A stretch of 64,000 bases of DNA from positions 303,974-367,973 of the forward strand of contig NZ_JAJKFV010000030.1 of NCBI RefSeq assembly GCF_020966775.1. Direction: 5' to 3'. The stretch is from Rhodopirellula halodulae (GTDB lineage Bacteria; Planctomycetota; Planctomycetia; Pirellulales; Pirellulaceae). Positions 27,664 through 36,769 of this stretch are shown piece by piece (within the stretch, counting starts at the first letter, position 1; each line of letters starts with the position of its first letter). The translations under genes and the position numbers were made by a program. The notes below the pieces were generated by a model. It was not told the origin of the DNA. It made no database searches and was given only the letters and a program-made list of their open reading frames with translations.

Positions 27664-29151
27664 TCATTCAGCCCATTGCTTGGATCGTTCCAACGCCTGT
27701 GCCCAGCGTGCTCGTCGCTTCTTGGCTTCCGCAGAGGACATCTTGGGCTCGAAGACGCGATCGGTTTCCCAGATGGATTCGATCTCTTGGGTGTCCTTCC
27801 AAAATCCAGTGGCGAGTCCAGCGACGTAAGCGGCACCGGCCGCCGTGGTTTCAATCACCTTGGGACGGACGACGCGAGTGCCAATGATGTCGGCCTGGAA
27901 CTGCATCAACAGATCGTTCGCAGCGGCGCCACCGTCTACTCGAAGTTCTTCGATGGCCACCCCGGAGTCGTTTCGCATTGCATCCAGAACGTCGGCGACC
28001 TGAAAAGCGATTCCTTCAAGCGCCGCGCGTGCAATGTGTGCTTTCGTTGTGCCTCGAGTCAGTCCCACCAAAATGCCTCGCGCGTACGAATCCCAGTGAG
28101 GTGCCCCCAGTCCCGCGAACGCGGGAACCAAGTAAACGCCGTCCGTGTCGTCGACAGTCGAGGCCAAAGACTCAACTTCGGAGGAAGATTGAATGATGCC
28201 CAGCCCGTCACGCAGCCATTGCACGATGGCACCGGCAATGAAGATGCTGCCTTCGTAGGCATACGCACGGCGTTCGCCGTTCCAGCAAGCCACCGTGGTG
28301 AGCAGTCGCGACGGTGACGGTTTGGCTTCCTCGCCGATGTTCATCAGCATGAAACAGCCGGTTCCGTAGGTGTTCTTTGCCATGCCCGGCTGAGTGCAGT
28401 TTTGGCCAAAGAGTGCTGACTGCTGATCGCCGGCTGCACCGCCTAAAGTGATTGGCTCACCAAACAAAGACGTGTCGGTTTCGCCAAACACGTGACTGCT
28501 GGGATGCACTTCAGGCAACACCTCGCGTGGGATGTTGAACAATTGCAACAACTCTTCGTCCCAATCGCCCGTGTGGATATTCCAAAGCATGGTTCGAGAC
28601 GCATTGGTGACGTCTGTCGCGTGCAAACGACCACCGGTCAAATTCCAGAACAGCCAACTGTCGATGGTGCCAAATGCCAGTTCACCAGCGTCGGCTTTTT
28701 CGCGAGCGTTCGGAACATGATGCAGCAGCCACTGCAGTTTGGTGGCACAGAAATACGAATCGATGATCAGTCCCGTTTTCTGTTGAACGGCATCCGCGTG
28801 CCCGGCGTCTCGAAGTGTGTCACAAATCGATGCAGTCCGGCGATCCTGCCAAACGATGGCGTGATGGATCGGCCTTCCGGTCTGCCGGTCCCAAACCAAT
28901 GTCGTCTCTCGTTGGTTCGTGATGCCAATCGCGTGAACGTCAGCCGCGGACATCCCGTGATCGCTCAAGACTTGCTGCGCCACCGACAACTGTGTCTTCC
29001 AGATCTCCTCGGCGTCATGTTCCACCCAACCAGCCGCCGGGTAGTGTTGCGTGAACTCCTTCTGCGAGGTCCCTAAGATCGATCCGTCGTGGCCAAACAA
29101 GATGGCTCGTGAACTTGTGGTGCCTTGATCCAGTGCCAATATCGCCTTCAC
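27664..29151 (-). CDS. glpK: Glycerol kinase
   Basis: 495 residues from the GTG at 29151, which has GGAG seven bases ahead and gives the standard N-terminus [18 protein letters not shown]. An ATG eight codons further upstream would add a run of Arg and is less likely. FGGY-family marks are the first phosphate motif [29 protein letters not shown], the second signature [13 protein letters not shown] and [11 protein letters not shown]. The enzyme makes glycerol 3-phosphate with ATP. glpD follows directly downstream. A 15-base near-perfect palindrome lies about 38 bases upstream of the start. Confidence 0.95.
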   Translation of the reverse strand: MKAILALDQGTTSSRAILFGHDGSILGTSQKEFTQHYPAAGWVEHDAEEIWKTQLSVAQQVLSDHGMSAADVHAIGITNQRETTLVWDRQTGRPIHHAIVWQDRRTASICDTLRDAGHADAVQQKTGLIIDSYFCATKLQWLLHHVPNAREKADAGELAFGTIDSWLFWNLTGGRLHATDVTNASRTMLWNIHTGDWDEELLQLFNIPREVLPEVHPSSHVFGETDTSLFGEPITLGGAAGDQQSALFGQNCTQPGMAKNTYGTGCFMLMNIGEEAKPSPSRLLTTVACWNGERRAYAYEGSIFIAGAIVQWLRDGLGIIQSSSEVESLASTVDDTDGVYLVPAFAGLGAPHWDSYARGILVGLTRGTTKAHIARAALEGIAFQVADVLDAMRNDSGVAIEELRVDGGAAANDLLMQFQADIIGTRVVRPKVIETTAAGAAYVAGLATGFWKDTQEIESIWETDRVFEPKMSSAEAKKRRARWAQALERSKQWAE

Positions 29152-29487
29152 TGTTCTTCTCCGTCGACGGTGCATTCATGTTGGAGCGGACGACTCAGTC
29201 GTCGCTGCTCGCATTCTATCGGTGCTCGCGGGACAACGCAGGCGACACGCCACTTGCTTTGCGGCGAACGCGGTTTGGGAGCAATGGCCATGCCAACAGA
29301 GGATCCGCCCAAAGGAACGCATTGGGTCGCATGGACTCATCCGTGTGTTGCGAGATCCCCGCTGGTTCGCCGCGTCGGCATCGAAAAGATCCGCCGGACT
29401 TCTCGCATTCTTCGCTCAGCGACCTTCCGTTTTCGCTAGACTGAAGTCAGGCGATGCAGTCATTCACGCTTGGACGGAGGTGATCCG
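29152..29487. other. Divergent intergenic region upstream of glpK
   Basis: 336 bases. It should hold the glpK promoter and that of the small zinc-ribbon gene. Apart from the palindrome at 29189-29203 no structure stands out, and frames through it have no ribosome site and no recognisable product. Confidence 0.4.
29189..29203. promoter_or_regulatory. Palindrome upstream of glpK, possible operator
   Basis: GACGACT-C-AGTCGTC: seven-base arms around one base, 38 bases before the GTG start of glpK, in its leader or promoter. The position suits an operator or a short mRNA hairpin. It is not similar to the GlpR sites I know, and no regulator gene is adjacent. Confidence 0.35.
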
Positions 29488-29724
29488 ATGTCGAGAATTC
29501 AGCAGATGGCAGAATCCGTGTTACCACCCTCGTGGTTTGTTCGCGTTCGAGCTTCCTCGCAGCGATGGATGATTCACTGCCCGCAATGCCATCGAGAACA
29601 GTCCGTGTGGGACGTTGGCGGAATTCGGTTCGGCGCGGCGTCTGTCGGCAAACGCATCGCGGCCCATTGCGAGACTTGCGGCATGGTCAACGCCAAGTTG
29701 GTGTATCGCGAAGACGCCGAGTGA
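29488..29724 (+). CDS. Small zinc-ribbon protein
   Basis: 78 residues. Two CxxC pairs, Cys31/Cys34 (CPQCH) and Cys61/Cys64 (CETCG), form a likely zinc ribbon. The start is the ATG at 29488, preceded by a very strong GGAGG site with a seven-base spacer. No other domain is seen. Small ribbons of this kind can bind nucleic acid or protein, and the sequence does not decide which. It stands alone, divergent from glpK and convergent with the sulfatase. Confidence 0.72.
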   Translation: MSRIQQMAESVLPPSWFVRVRASSQRWMIHCPQCHREQSVWDVGGIRFGAASVGKRIAAHCETCGMVNAKLVYREDAE

Positions 29725-29771
29725 AGCAACGAAATCGGTCGGTATTGCGTTGGACGTTTAGGTGCGTGGTC

Positions 29772-29821
29772 GTCAGGCGGAGCCTGACCTACTATTAGCG
29801 GCTCGGCGCGAGCCAACCGGT
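29772..29821. repeat. Dispersed palindromic repeat, 50-bp unit, first of a pair
   Basis: Contains GTCAGGCGGAGCCTGAC, a palindrome, then CTACTATTAGCGG and a second small hairpin GGCTCGGCGCGAGCC. An almost identical unit lies 119 bases on. The first palindrome matches the family seen at 56.1, 58.3-58.5 and 60.0 kb, there in the opposite orientation. Confidence 0.75.
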
Positions 29822-29890
29822 GAGGAAGCATGTAGCGTCGCGACTTGAAGGGATGCCATTCCGTGTGTTGTTACCCGTAGATGCGCGGTT

Positions 29891-29940
29891 GTCAGGTGGG
29901 ACCTGACCTACTATTAGCGGATCGGCGCGAGCCGACCGGT
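29891..29940. repeat. Dispersed palindromic repeat, 50-bp unit, second of a pair
   Basis: Same order of elements as the unit at 29772: GTCAGGTGGGACCTGAC, CTACTATTAGCGG, then ATCGGCGCGAGCC. It ends 16 bases before the 3' end of the sulfatase gene. Lying between convergent genes, the pair could end transcription, but there is no T tract. Confidence 0.75.
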
Positions 29941-29955
29941 TACGGTCGTCGGATC

Positions 29956-31455
29956 TTATAGATCGTTATCTCGAACGGCCGCCAACTTTGCGTGCAATCG
30001 AGCTTGCATTTCGCGAACCACATCCGCGTGTTCCGGCGAATCAATCAGATTGTGAAATTGCTTCGGGTCCTCACGCATGTCAAACAGCTCGGCGCCACCC
30101 GACCCGTCCTCACGGTATTGCAGATAAGCCCAACGGTCCGTGCGAATTAAAAATCCCTTTCGCATGGGAGCGACACAAAAGGCTTCGTCTCGGACGGACG
30201 CTTCCGGATCCTTTAGGAGCGAGGTGATGTCGCGCCCTTGCACATTGGCCGGAACGTCCAGACCACACAACTTCGCGGTTGTTGGATACAGATCCAGCAG
30301 TTCGACAAAACTGTGGCATACCGCGGGCTGTTGTCCTGGTACACGAATGATCAATGGAACCTGAGCGGACTCATCACGGAGCGAAACCTTTGCCCAAAAG
30401 TCATGCTCACCAAGATGGTAACCATGGTCGCTGGTGAAGATCACGATCGTGTTCTTGTCCTGACCAGATGCTTTCAAAGCCGCCATCACCTTGCCGACTT
30501 GGGCATCGATGAACGCGACTGACGCATAGTAGGCACCCAACGCCTTGCGTTGTTTTCGCAGATCCATCTGCATGTTCAGACTGGTTTTGTAGTTGATACC
30601 TAGCTTGGGGATGTCGTCCCAATCATTGTCCAATCGTTCAGGGAGTTGCTGGTTCCGATAGGGCTTGTACGGTTCGAAATATTTCGCGGGGGCAACAAAC
30701 GGCACGTGCGGTCGTACAAACCCAATGCCGAGCCAAAACGGTTGATCGTGTTGTTGGTTGATCAACTGAACGGCTTTGTCGGCTGTTTTGCCATCGGAGT
30801 GAACCAAGTCATCCCCCTCGGCTTCGACCACGACGAACGTGTTGCCTCCTACAACCGGTCGTTTCCCATCCGGATTGCTCTCGAGCGTCTCACCTTCACC
30901 CGGAGCTTTCCACTCGGGACCGGGTGAGTTGAAACGATGTGTCCACGAGACAGGATCGTCGGCTCCATTGCCCTGATTATGGTTGCGTCCATCGCCACCT
31001 TCCTGGATGCCGCCGGGCACGCCCATGTGGAAGATCTTGCTCACCCGCGTCGTTTCGTATCCCTGTTCACGAAAGCACTGCGGCCACGTCCAACGGTCTC
31101 CAATCTTGGACCGTGGACTGACGTAACTGAAAACTTCCGTCGCATGAGGGTAATAACCGGAAAGAAACGACGCTCGCGAGGGACCACAATAGGTGGCTTG
31201 GCAATACGCTCGGGTGAACCGTGTGCCTTCGGCGGCCAACGAATCGATGTTCGGCGTCTGGCAAACCTCATTGCCATAACATGATAGCGCCGTCGAAGTC
31301 AGATCATCCGAAATGATGAATAGGACATTCAACCGCTCGGTCGAGGTCCCATTGTTTGGCTGCTCCGCCGGAAGCCGTCCACCCGAGATCGCGGCGGTCA
31401 TCGCCAGGAGGCAAAACGCAGCGAGACGTTTCGGGAAATTAGAAGGATGGAACAT
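29956..31455 (-). CDS. Secreted sulfatase, iduronate-2-sulfatase type
   Basis: 499 residues from the ATG at 31455, which gives a normal signal peptide (FPKRLAAFCLLAMTAAISGG); an ATG 11 codons upstream is possible. The sulfatase signature CGPSRASFLSG begins at Cys90, the residue oxidised to formylglycine by anaerobic/aerobic maturation enzymes. NVLFIISDDL supplies the metal-binding Asp pair, and FTSDHGYHLGEHDFWAK is the second conserved metal and substrate segment typical of iduronate-2-sulfatase relatives. Planctomycetes hold many such enzymes for sulfated algal polysaccharides. The natural substrate is unknown. The nearest gene upstream is a sugar epimerase on the same strand. Confidence 0.92.
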   Translation of the reverse strand: MFHPSNFPKRLAAFCLLAMTAAISGGRLPAEQPNNGTSTERLNVLFIISDDLTSTALSCYGNEVCQTPNIDSLAAEGTRFTRAYCQATYCGPSRASFLSGYYPHATEVFSYVSPRSKIGDRWTWPQCFREQGYETTRVSKIFHMGVPGGIQEGGDGRNHNQGNGADDPVSWTHRFNSPGPEWKAPGEGETLESNPDGKRPVVGGNTFVVVEAEGDDLVHSDGKTADKAVQLINQQHDQPFWLGIGFVRPHVPFVAPAKYFEPYKPYRNQQLPERLDNDWDDIPKLGINYKTSLNMQMDLRKQRKALGAYYASVAFIDAQVGKVMAALKASGQDKNTIVIFTSDHGYHLGEHDFWAKVSLRDESAQVPLIIRVPGQQPAVCHSFVELLDLYPTTAKLCGLDVPANVQGRDITSLLKDPEASVRDEAFCVAPMRKGFLIRTDRWAYLQYREDGSGGAELFDMREDPKQFHNLIDSPEHADVVREMQARLHAKLAAVRDNDL

Positions 31456-31533
31456 GGCAGCGGCTGTGCAGATCGAGGCGAGACACATCAGGTGGGTGCC
31501 TCATCTTAAGCGATCAGCCAACCGCCGGCACAC

Positions 31534-32562
31534 TCACTCGTCAGACTTGCTGTCGGTGGGCTTGTTGTTGGTCGAGCAGATACCGCGATAGTATTCGATG
31601 CTTTCCCGCAAACCTTCCGTCATACCCACCGTGGGCTCGAAACCCATCCGGGAACGAATTTGGTTGATGTCGGCGAGCGAGTCCCGCACATCACCGGCTC
31701 GCGGCGGATCATGAATCGGCTGAATATCGCCATGAAGCAAATTACGGAGCGTGTCCAGCAATTCAAGCAAGGTCGTGCGTTCGCCGCGTCCAACGTTGAA
31801 GACACCGCCGGAGATACCCGGAACCGTCGCCGCCAACATATTCGCGTTGGCAACATCTCGAACATAGACGAAGTCTCGGGATTGCTGGCCATCGCCGTAG
31901 ATAACGGGACGTTCCCCTTTCAAGATCATCGAAACGAAACGAGGAATGACCGCGCTGTACTCGCTCTTGGGATCTTGTCGCGGACCAAAGACGTTGAAAT
32001 ACCGCAGCACGACTGGCTCGATTGAAAATTCGCGGTGGAAGACTTGGCAATAGTTCTCCGACGACAATTTCGCGGCTGCGTAGGGAGACAGGGGGGCGGG
32101 CGTGTCGTCTTCTCGCTTTGAAACGTAAGGCGAATTGCCATAGATCGCGCTGGTTGACGACAGCACAAACCGCTTGACTCCGGCTGCCGCACCGGCCGTC
32201 AGCAATTCCACGGTGCTGGTCGTTGTCCACTCATGACACAAACCGGGCTCACGCATACTACGGGGCACGCTGGCCATGGCGGCGAAGTGGAAAATGTGAT
32301 CCACGCCTTCCACCGCCTTCTCAACACATTCGCGATCGGCTGCATCCCCACCGATGAAGTGCAAGCGTTCGTGGTCAGGGCCTTCCAAGAACGGTGTCAG
32401 GTTCTTCAGGAAGCCGGTGCTGAGGTTATCGAGAGCCACCACCTCGGCTCCGGTCTTCAGTAACTGCTCGACCATTTGTGAGCCGATGAATCCGGCGGCA
32501 CCGGTGACCAAACACTTGCTCTCGGACAAACGGTCGAAAGCTTGATCAAGAAGCGTCAACAT
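31534..32562 (-). CDS. NAD-dependent nucleotide-sugar epimerase (GalE/WbpP-like)
   Basis: 342 residues of the extended short-chain dehydrogenase family. The NAD motif GAAGFIG is at 21-27. LSSTSAIYG provides the Ser/Thr of the catalytic set and SPYAAAKLSSE the Tyr-x3-Lys. VVLRYFNVFGPRQDP is typical of UDP-sugar 4-epimerases, especially the UDP-N-acetylglucosamine type. The product would feed surface polysaccharide or glycan synthesis. It may share a transcript with the sulfatase 79 bases downstream, although their functions need not be linked. Confidence 0.88.
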   Translation of the reverse strand: MLTLLDQAFDRLSESKCLVTGAAGFIGSQMVEQLLKTGAEVVALDNLSTGFLKNLTPFLEGPDHERLHFIGGDAADRECVEKAVEGVDHIFHFAAMASVPRSMREPGLCHEWTTTSTVELLTAGAAAGVKRFVLSSTSAIYGNSPYVSKREDDTPAPLSPYAAAKLSSENYCQVFHREFSIEPVVLRYFNVFGPRQDPKSEYSAVIPRFVSMILKGERPVIYGDGQQSRDFVYVRDVANANMLAATVPGISGGVFNVGRGERTTLLELLDTLRNLLHGDIQPIHDPPRAGDVRDSLADINQIRSRMGFEPTVGMTEGLRESIEYYRGICSTNNKPTDSKSDE

Positions 32563-32693
32563 TAGAATCGATCAGCAGAATAAGAGGTGCGATGTCCCTG
32601 CGAAATTCTACGCCAGATCCATCCATGATTTGACGCGCCATGCTTGACGGCCAATACCTTTGGTGCGTCGCAGAAATTGCGGTCGTCTGGCGA

Positions 32694-33302
32694 TCAGCCT
32701 TGCAGGTTCAATCCGCCACTGCCACCGTCGCCGAGAATATTCGCAGCACGTTGTTTGGCGGATTGTTGCTCACCGCCCTCGCGAGCGCAAACCATCCGCC
32801 ATGTTTCTGCTTCGGTTTCCAGGACCAAACGGATTTCGTCGATCATCGACGCGTCGCCAGTTTTTTCGGCTTCGATCAGGTGCTGGCAGAGGAAGACATA
32901 GAGATCCGCGACGGTTCGGCAGACTTCCACGGAATTGTCGGTCACCCCTGAAAGTAGTTCCGACAAAATTTCCAACAGCTTCAAAGAATACTCGTTGGTT
33001 CCGCGTTTTCCGGGTTGCTGCTTCCAAAGATCCGCCAGGTGGCGTGAAACTTCCACCGAGCGTTCGATCAACATCAAACGCAACTTGGCCGGTGAAGCGG
33101 TCTGCACCATGGCCTCCAAATAAGCGTCACCACGACGACGGCCGAAGTTCTCCATGCCCTCGCTGAGGCTACCAGGTGCACCTGGACGTGGCAAAGAAGC
33201 TTCTGCTTCGTTGCCCGACGGTGGAGTTGGTTCTGGAGTGGCATTCCCGTCACCGACGAAGGTCATGGGTGGGCGAACGAAAGAATCTGCCGAGTTGTAC
33301 AT
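32694..33302 (-). CDS. fliS: Flagellar export chaperone FliS
   Basis: 202 residues from the ATG at 33302; a GTG 17 codons upstream is less likely. FliS binds the C-terminal helices of newly made flagellin and keeps it unfolded for export. The central part fits the family: DAYLEAMVQTASPAKLRLML followed by a helix bundle with a final Leu- and Glu-rich helix. It is longer than usual FliS (about 130) because of a Pro/Gly-rich N-terminal stretch of some 55 residues and a tail after residue 175. It lies directly downstream of the first flagellin gene, which supports the call. Confidence 0.82.
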   Translation of the reverse strand: MYNSADSFVRPPMTFVGDGNATPEPTPPSGNEAEASLPRPGAPGSLSEGMENFGRRRGDAYLEAMVQTASPAKLRLMLIERSVEVSRHLADLWKQQPGKRGTNEYSLKLLEILSELLSGVTDNSVEVCRTVADLYVFLCQHLIEAEKTGDASMIDEIRLVLETEAETWRMVCAREGGEQQSAKQRAANILGDGGSGGLNLQG

Positions 33303-33459
33303 CGGGTTTCCGTATGCGGGAATGGAAACGAGCGTGAAGTGAAAACACAGCACGCAGCGGTTGGGTTTATCGACGAAAGGGGTTTAAAACTTCATGGAAT
33401 CAGCGAATGCAACGCGAAGTGTTCGGTTTGTGATCACCGGTCGCGATGGTTGGATGGGT

Positions 33460-35523
33460 TTACTGCAGAAGTTGCAGCACATTTCGTGGGTTCTGGTTCG
33501 CTAACGACAAAACGTTGGTGCCTGACTGCACAAGAATTTGAGCTCTCGTCAAACGGGCGGACTCATCGGCAAAGGAAGCGTCGCTGATGGAGCTTTCTGC
33601 CTCTTGTAAGTTGGCTTTGGTCTCATTCAGGGCGGATAGGTTGGATTCCAGCGTGGTGGCTTGGAAAGCGCCCAAACGTCCACGTTCATTGGCCACCTGA
33701 GCGATGACTTGGTCGATCACTTTCGCAGCGCCATTGACGTCGTTGCGTAAGCTCTTTGCTTGCCCGGTACCGAGTTCGTACAACCGTCCCGCGGAGCCAC
33801 CCAACTGACCGGTGGATACACTGCTGAGCGACAAGTTGGCTTGCTGTGCCCCAAGGACCCGCGAGCCAAGTTGGAAATTGACCCCGCCGCCGGTGATCGT
33901 GAAATTGAAGTTCGTGCTGCTGCCTTCGGAAACGGTCAGCGACAGATCGAGCGCGGCGGTGTTGATCGAAAGTTTGTTTCCGCTCGCGTTGGCTTCAATT
34001 CCATTGACCGTCGCGACAACGTCCGACCCAACATCGCGTCGCGTTTGCAAATTCGATTCAAACGTGCCGCTGCCGCCTTCATCGATCACATCCAAACTGA
34101 TCACGGCGTCGCTGCCGTAGTCGATGCTTCGGAAGACGAGACCATCGGACGTGTTTTCCGCGGTGATTCCGGTGGTGTCGGAAACCAAGTTCACGGCTTC
34201 CGCGATCTGATCTTTGCTGGTGTTGGCGCTGAAGGAGAATGTTTCGGCGCCGTTGGTCCCACTGAGCTGAAAGACAAGGTCGTCTTGAAGCACTTCACCG
34301 CCGGTCAAACCGGTGCTTCGCGGAACGATGATCCGATCGGGATTGTATTCAATGTTGGGGCTTTCGATTGCACTGAACAACGCTTCCGCGGGGGCTTCGC
34401 CGTCCACCGTTGCGTTCTCGATCAGCGTCACGACTTGTTCACCCGTCGTCGTGGACGAATCATCGATCGTAACGGTCAGTGTCTTTGAGTTCGTGTCGTA
34501 ATTCGCTCCGGGTGTGCTCCCCGTGTCAAATTCAATCATCACATTGTTGTACGCTTCACCCGCAATGTTTGCAGATGCGATGACGCCAGCAATGATCTGA
34601 GCTTCCTCCAGCTCGACTTCTGCTGCGGTTGGTACGCTGGGGCCCGAGGGCAGACCAAAACGCTCGACGGTAAATCCATCGATCGCACTGATGGCGGCGT
34701 CGATGGTCGTTCCCGTCGCGTCGGCAGCGACCGTTCCTGCCAATCCGGTGCCGCTGAAGTTGCCCGTGATCGTCAACACTTGCGTGTCAGGATCGTAGTC
34801 AGCCGTGCCTGTGTTGCTGACGGTCGGCGTGTCAATGACCTCGATGGAAGTGTAGTCTTGCCCCTTGATCCAGAGGTCTTCCCCGCGAATTTGTTGAGAG
34901 GCGAAATGGAACAGACCTCCCGCGACGAAGGCGTTGTCTTTCGCTGTGAACGCCGCATCATCAATCGTGATCTGTGCTTGTTCAGCGGCGTTCTTAACAA
35001 CGACTTCGACGTCCAATCGAGACGTGCGTCCAAGATTCGCCTGTTGGATATTGGAATCAGTCACGGATTCAATGTTGCTCAACGTGCTGGTGAATTCCTG
35101 CGAACCGTCCAGCAACTTTCGGCCTTGGAAGGTGGTCGTCTGCGAAATTCGATTGATTGCTTCGAGAGACGAATCAATCTGCAATTGATTTGCATCCAAT
35201 TCCTCGGGTGACAAAGCACCGGAGTTTGCGGATTCGACGATCAGACCGCGGACCTCGCTCAGCAGGTTGCCAACTTCTCCTAAGGCTGCATCAGCCGTGC
35301 TAATGATTTGGCTGGCACGTTGCGTGTTGCTGATCGATTTCGTCAGGCCCGTGATCTCGCTGCGCAACGTGTCCCGAGCGATGATCCCGGCGGAATCGTC
35401 GCTGGCGGAATTGATTCGCAGTCCCGTCGACAATCTTGTCAACGAAGTTTGCAAATCGTTGTTGCTGCTTCTCAGGCGGTTCTGAGCCACCATGGAAGAG
35501 ACATTGGTATTGATGCGTGTCAC
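33460..35523 (-). CDS. fliC: Flagellin (first copy)
   Basis: 687 residues, starting at GTG. The conserved N-terminal D0/D1 helices open with TRINTNVSSMVAQNRL and RLSTGLRINSASDDSAG; the C-terminal helix ends SGTNVLSLANQNPRNVLQLL. Between them about 400 residues are variable, rich in Thr, Ser, Asp and Gly, forming the exposed outer domains. A second flagellin lies 1.25 kb upstream with almost the same ends but a different centre. fliS follows downstream. The flagellum is the motile-swarmer organ expected of Rhodopirellula-like cells. Confidence 0.95.
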   Translation of the reverse strand: MTRINTNVSSMVAQNRLRSSNNDLQTSLTRLSTGLRINSASDDSAGIIARDTLRSEITGLTKSISNTQRASQIISTADAALGEVGNLLSEVRGLIVESANSGALSPEELDANQLQIDSSLEAINRISQTTTFQGRKLLDGSQEFTSTLSNIESVTDSNIQQANLGRTSRLDVEVVVKNAAEQAQITIDDAAFTAKDNAFVAGGLFHFASQQIRGEDLWIKGQDYTSIEVIDTPTVSNTGTADYDPDTQVLTITGNFSGTGLAGTVAADATGTTIDAAISAIDGFTVERFGLPSGPSVPTAAEVELEEAQIIAGVIASANIAGEAYNNVMIEFDTGSTPGANYDTNSKTLTVTIDDSSTTTGEQVVTLIENATVDGEAPAEALFSAIESPNIEYNPDRIIVPRSTGLTGGEVLQDDLVFQLSGTNGAETFSFSANTSKDQIAEAVNLVSDTTGITAENTSDGLVFRSIDYGSDAVISLDVIDEGGSGTFESNLQTRRDVGSDVVATVNGIEANASGNKLSINTAALDLSLTVSEGSSTNFNFTITGGGVNFQLGSRVLGAQQANLSLSSVSTGQLGGSAGRLYELGTGQAKSLRNDVNGAAKVIDQVIAQVANERGRLGAFQATTLESNLSALNETKANLQEAESSISDASFADESARLTRAQILVQSGTNVLSLANQNPRNVLQLLQ

Positions 35524-35770
35524 GGGACATCATCAAGAGGGCGAGTAAACATACGGTCAAACAGCGATGCGCATGAGAGGAAGATCCATGCGGAGCATCG
35601 CCTAGCTTAAGATGCCGCACGCAAAGTCAACGCGAGAGAAAAATGTTGCGTAAAAGCAACAGATTCACTGGGGCGACGTTGCAAAATCCGAACGCAAGTT
35701 CCCGCAACGCAACAGCAACCCATAGATGCGAGCACAAATCGCCAACCAATTCACCACCCCAACCAAACCC

Positions 35771-36570
35771 GTAGCCGATCGGCGTTAGCCGCGGTTGACA
35801 CAAAGAACCGTGGCTAACGCCAAAACGGCTAAGAGGTCTCACAGCACCTCCAACTCCCAAACGAGCGCACCCCGACCCGACTCCGCCTCGCCAACCAATT
35901 CACCACCCCAACCAACCCTGTAGCCGAACGGCGTTAGCCGCGGTTGACGCAAAGAACCGTGGCCAACGCCAAATCGGCTATGAGTTCCTTCAACACCCAC
36001 ACGAGCGCAACCCCATTCGACTCCGCGCCGCCAAACTAATTCACCACCCCAACCAAACCCGTAGCCGAACGGCGTTAGCCGCGGTTGACGCACAAAACCG
36101 TGGCGAACGCCAAAACGGTTAGGAAGTCCTGCAGGACCGCCAACTCCCAAACGAGCGCACCCCCACCCGACTCCGCCTCGCCAACCAATTCACCAACCCA
36201 ACCAACCCCATAGCCGAACGGCATTAGCCGCGGTTGGCACATAACGCCGCGTCCTACACCAAAACGGCTAAGAAGTCCTTCAGCACCTCCTACTCCCACA
36301 CGAGCGCCTCCCCGCTCCACTCCGCCTCGCCAACCAATTCACCAACCCAACCAACCCCTTAGCCGAACGGCGTTAGCCGCGGTTGCCACAAAGAACCGTG
36401 GCTAACGCCAAAACGGCTAGGAGGTCTCACAGCACCTCCAACTCCCAAACGAGCGCACCCCGACCCGACTCCGCCTCGCCAACCAATTCACTACCCCCAA
36501 CCAACCCCATAGCCGAACGGCGTTAGCCGCGGTTGGCACATAACGCCGCGTCCAACACCAAAACGGCCGA
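35771..36570. repeat. Tandem repeat of about 149 bp, six units, each with a hairpin
   Basis: Units begin near 35772, 35921, 36062, 36211, 36360 and 36510, so the period is 141-150 bases. Each carries TAGCCGAACGGCGTTAGC followed by CGCGGTT, then after a short loop the complementary AACCGTGGCTAACGCC and ACGGCTA, giving a long imperfect hairpin of about 60 bases. The spacers share CTCCAACTCCCAAACGAGCG and CTCCGCCTCGCCAACCAATT. In two units (36211, 36510) the right arm is altered to ATAACGCCGCGTCC. A partial copy lies at 41771. Confidence 0.88.
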
Positions 36571-36676
36571 GCACCTCTCTTCCGTGGGCGATCGCGATAC
36601 GGCCGAACCTCCCTCGACCAGTCTCAAACCATCGTCACCAACATCAATACCATGTCGACTCTCCCACTCACCAAAC

Positions 36677-36716
36677 GAAAAAAGGCAGACACAAGCTCTC
36701 GCTCGCATCTGCCTTC
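36677..36716 (-). terminator. Rho-independent terminator of second flagellin gene
   Basis: On the minus strand an eight-base stem AAGGCAGA/TCTGCCTT encloses about 18 bases and is followed by TTTTTT. It lies 54 bases after the stop of the flagellin gene at 36770-38815 and stops its transcript before the repeat region. Confidence 0.82.
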
Positions 36717-36769
36717 GATTTCGTTTCTCTCAAGCCGCCCGATTCAGGCGGCCTGAGTGATCGGTTGGA

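Larger units (their letters stand above)
35524..36769. other. Non-coding region between flagellin genes
   Basis: About 1.25 kb without a credible gene. It holds the upstream region of the first flagellin (35524-35770), six tandem hairpin repeats (35771-36570) and the terminator of the second flagellin (about 36677-36715). Minus-strand reading frames here (about 35627-36320) only translate the repeat into the same peptide again and again. Confidence 0.8.

Noticed and set aside
35627..36320. Three minus-strand reading frames of 77-103 codons
   Set aside because: They all translate the 149-bp repeat into the same peptide phrases, so they are by-products of the repeat.
35771..36570. CRISPR array
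   Set aside because: Units are about 149 bases with a long hairpin and conserved spacers; there are no short repeats with unique spacers and no cas genes.
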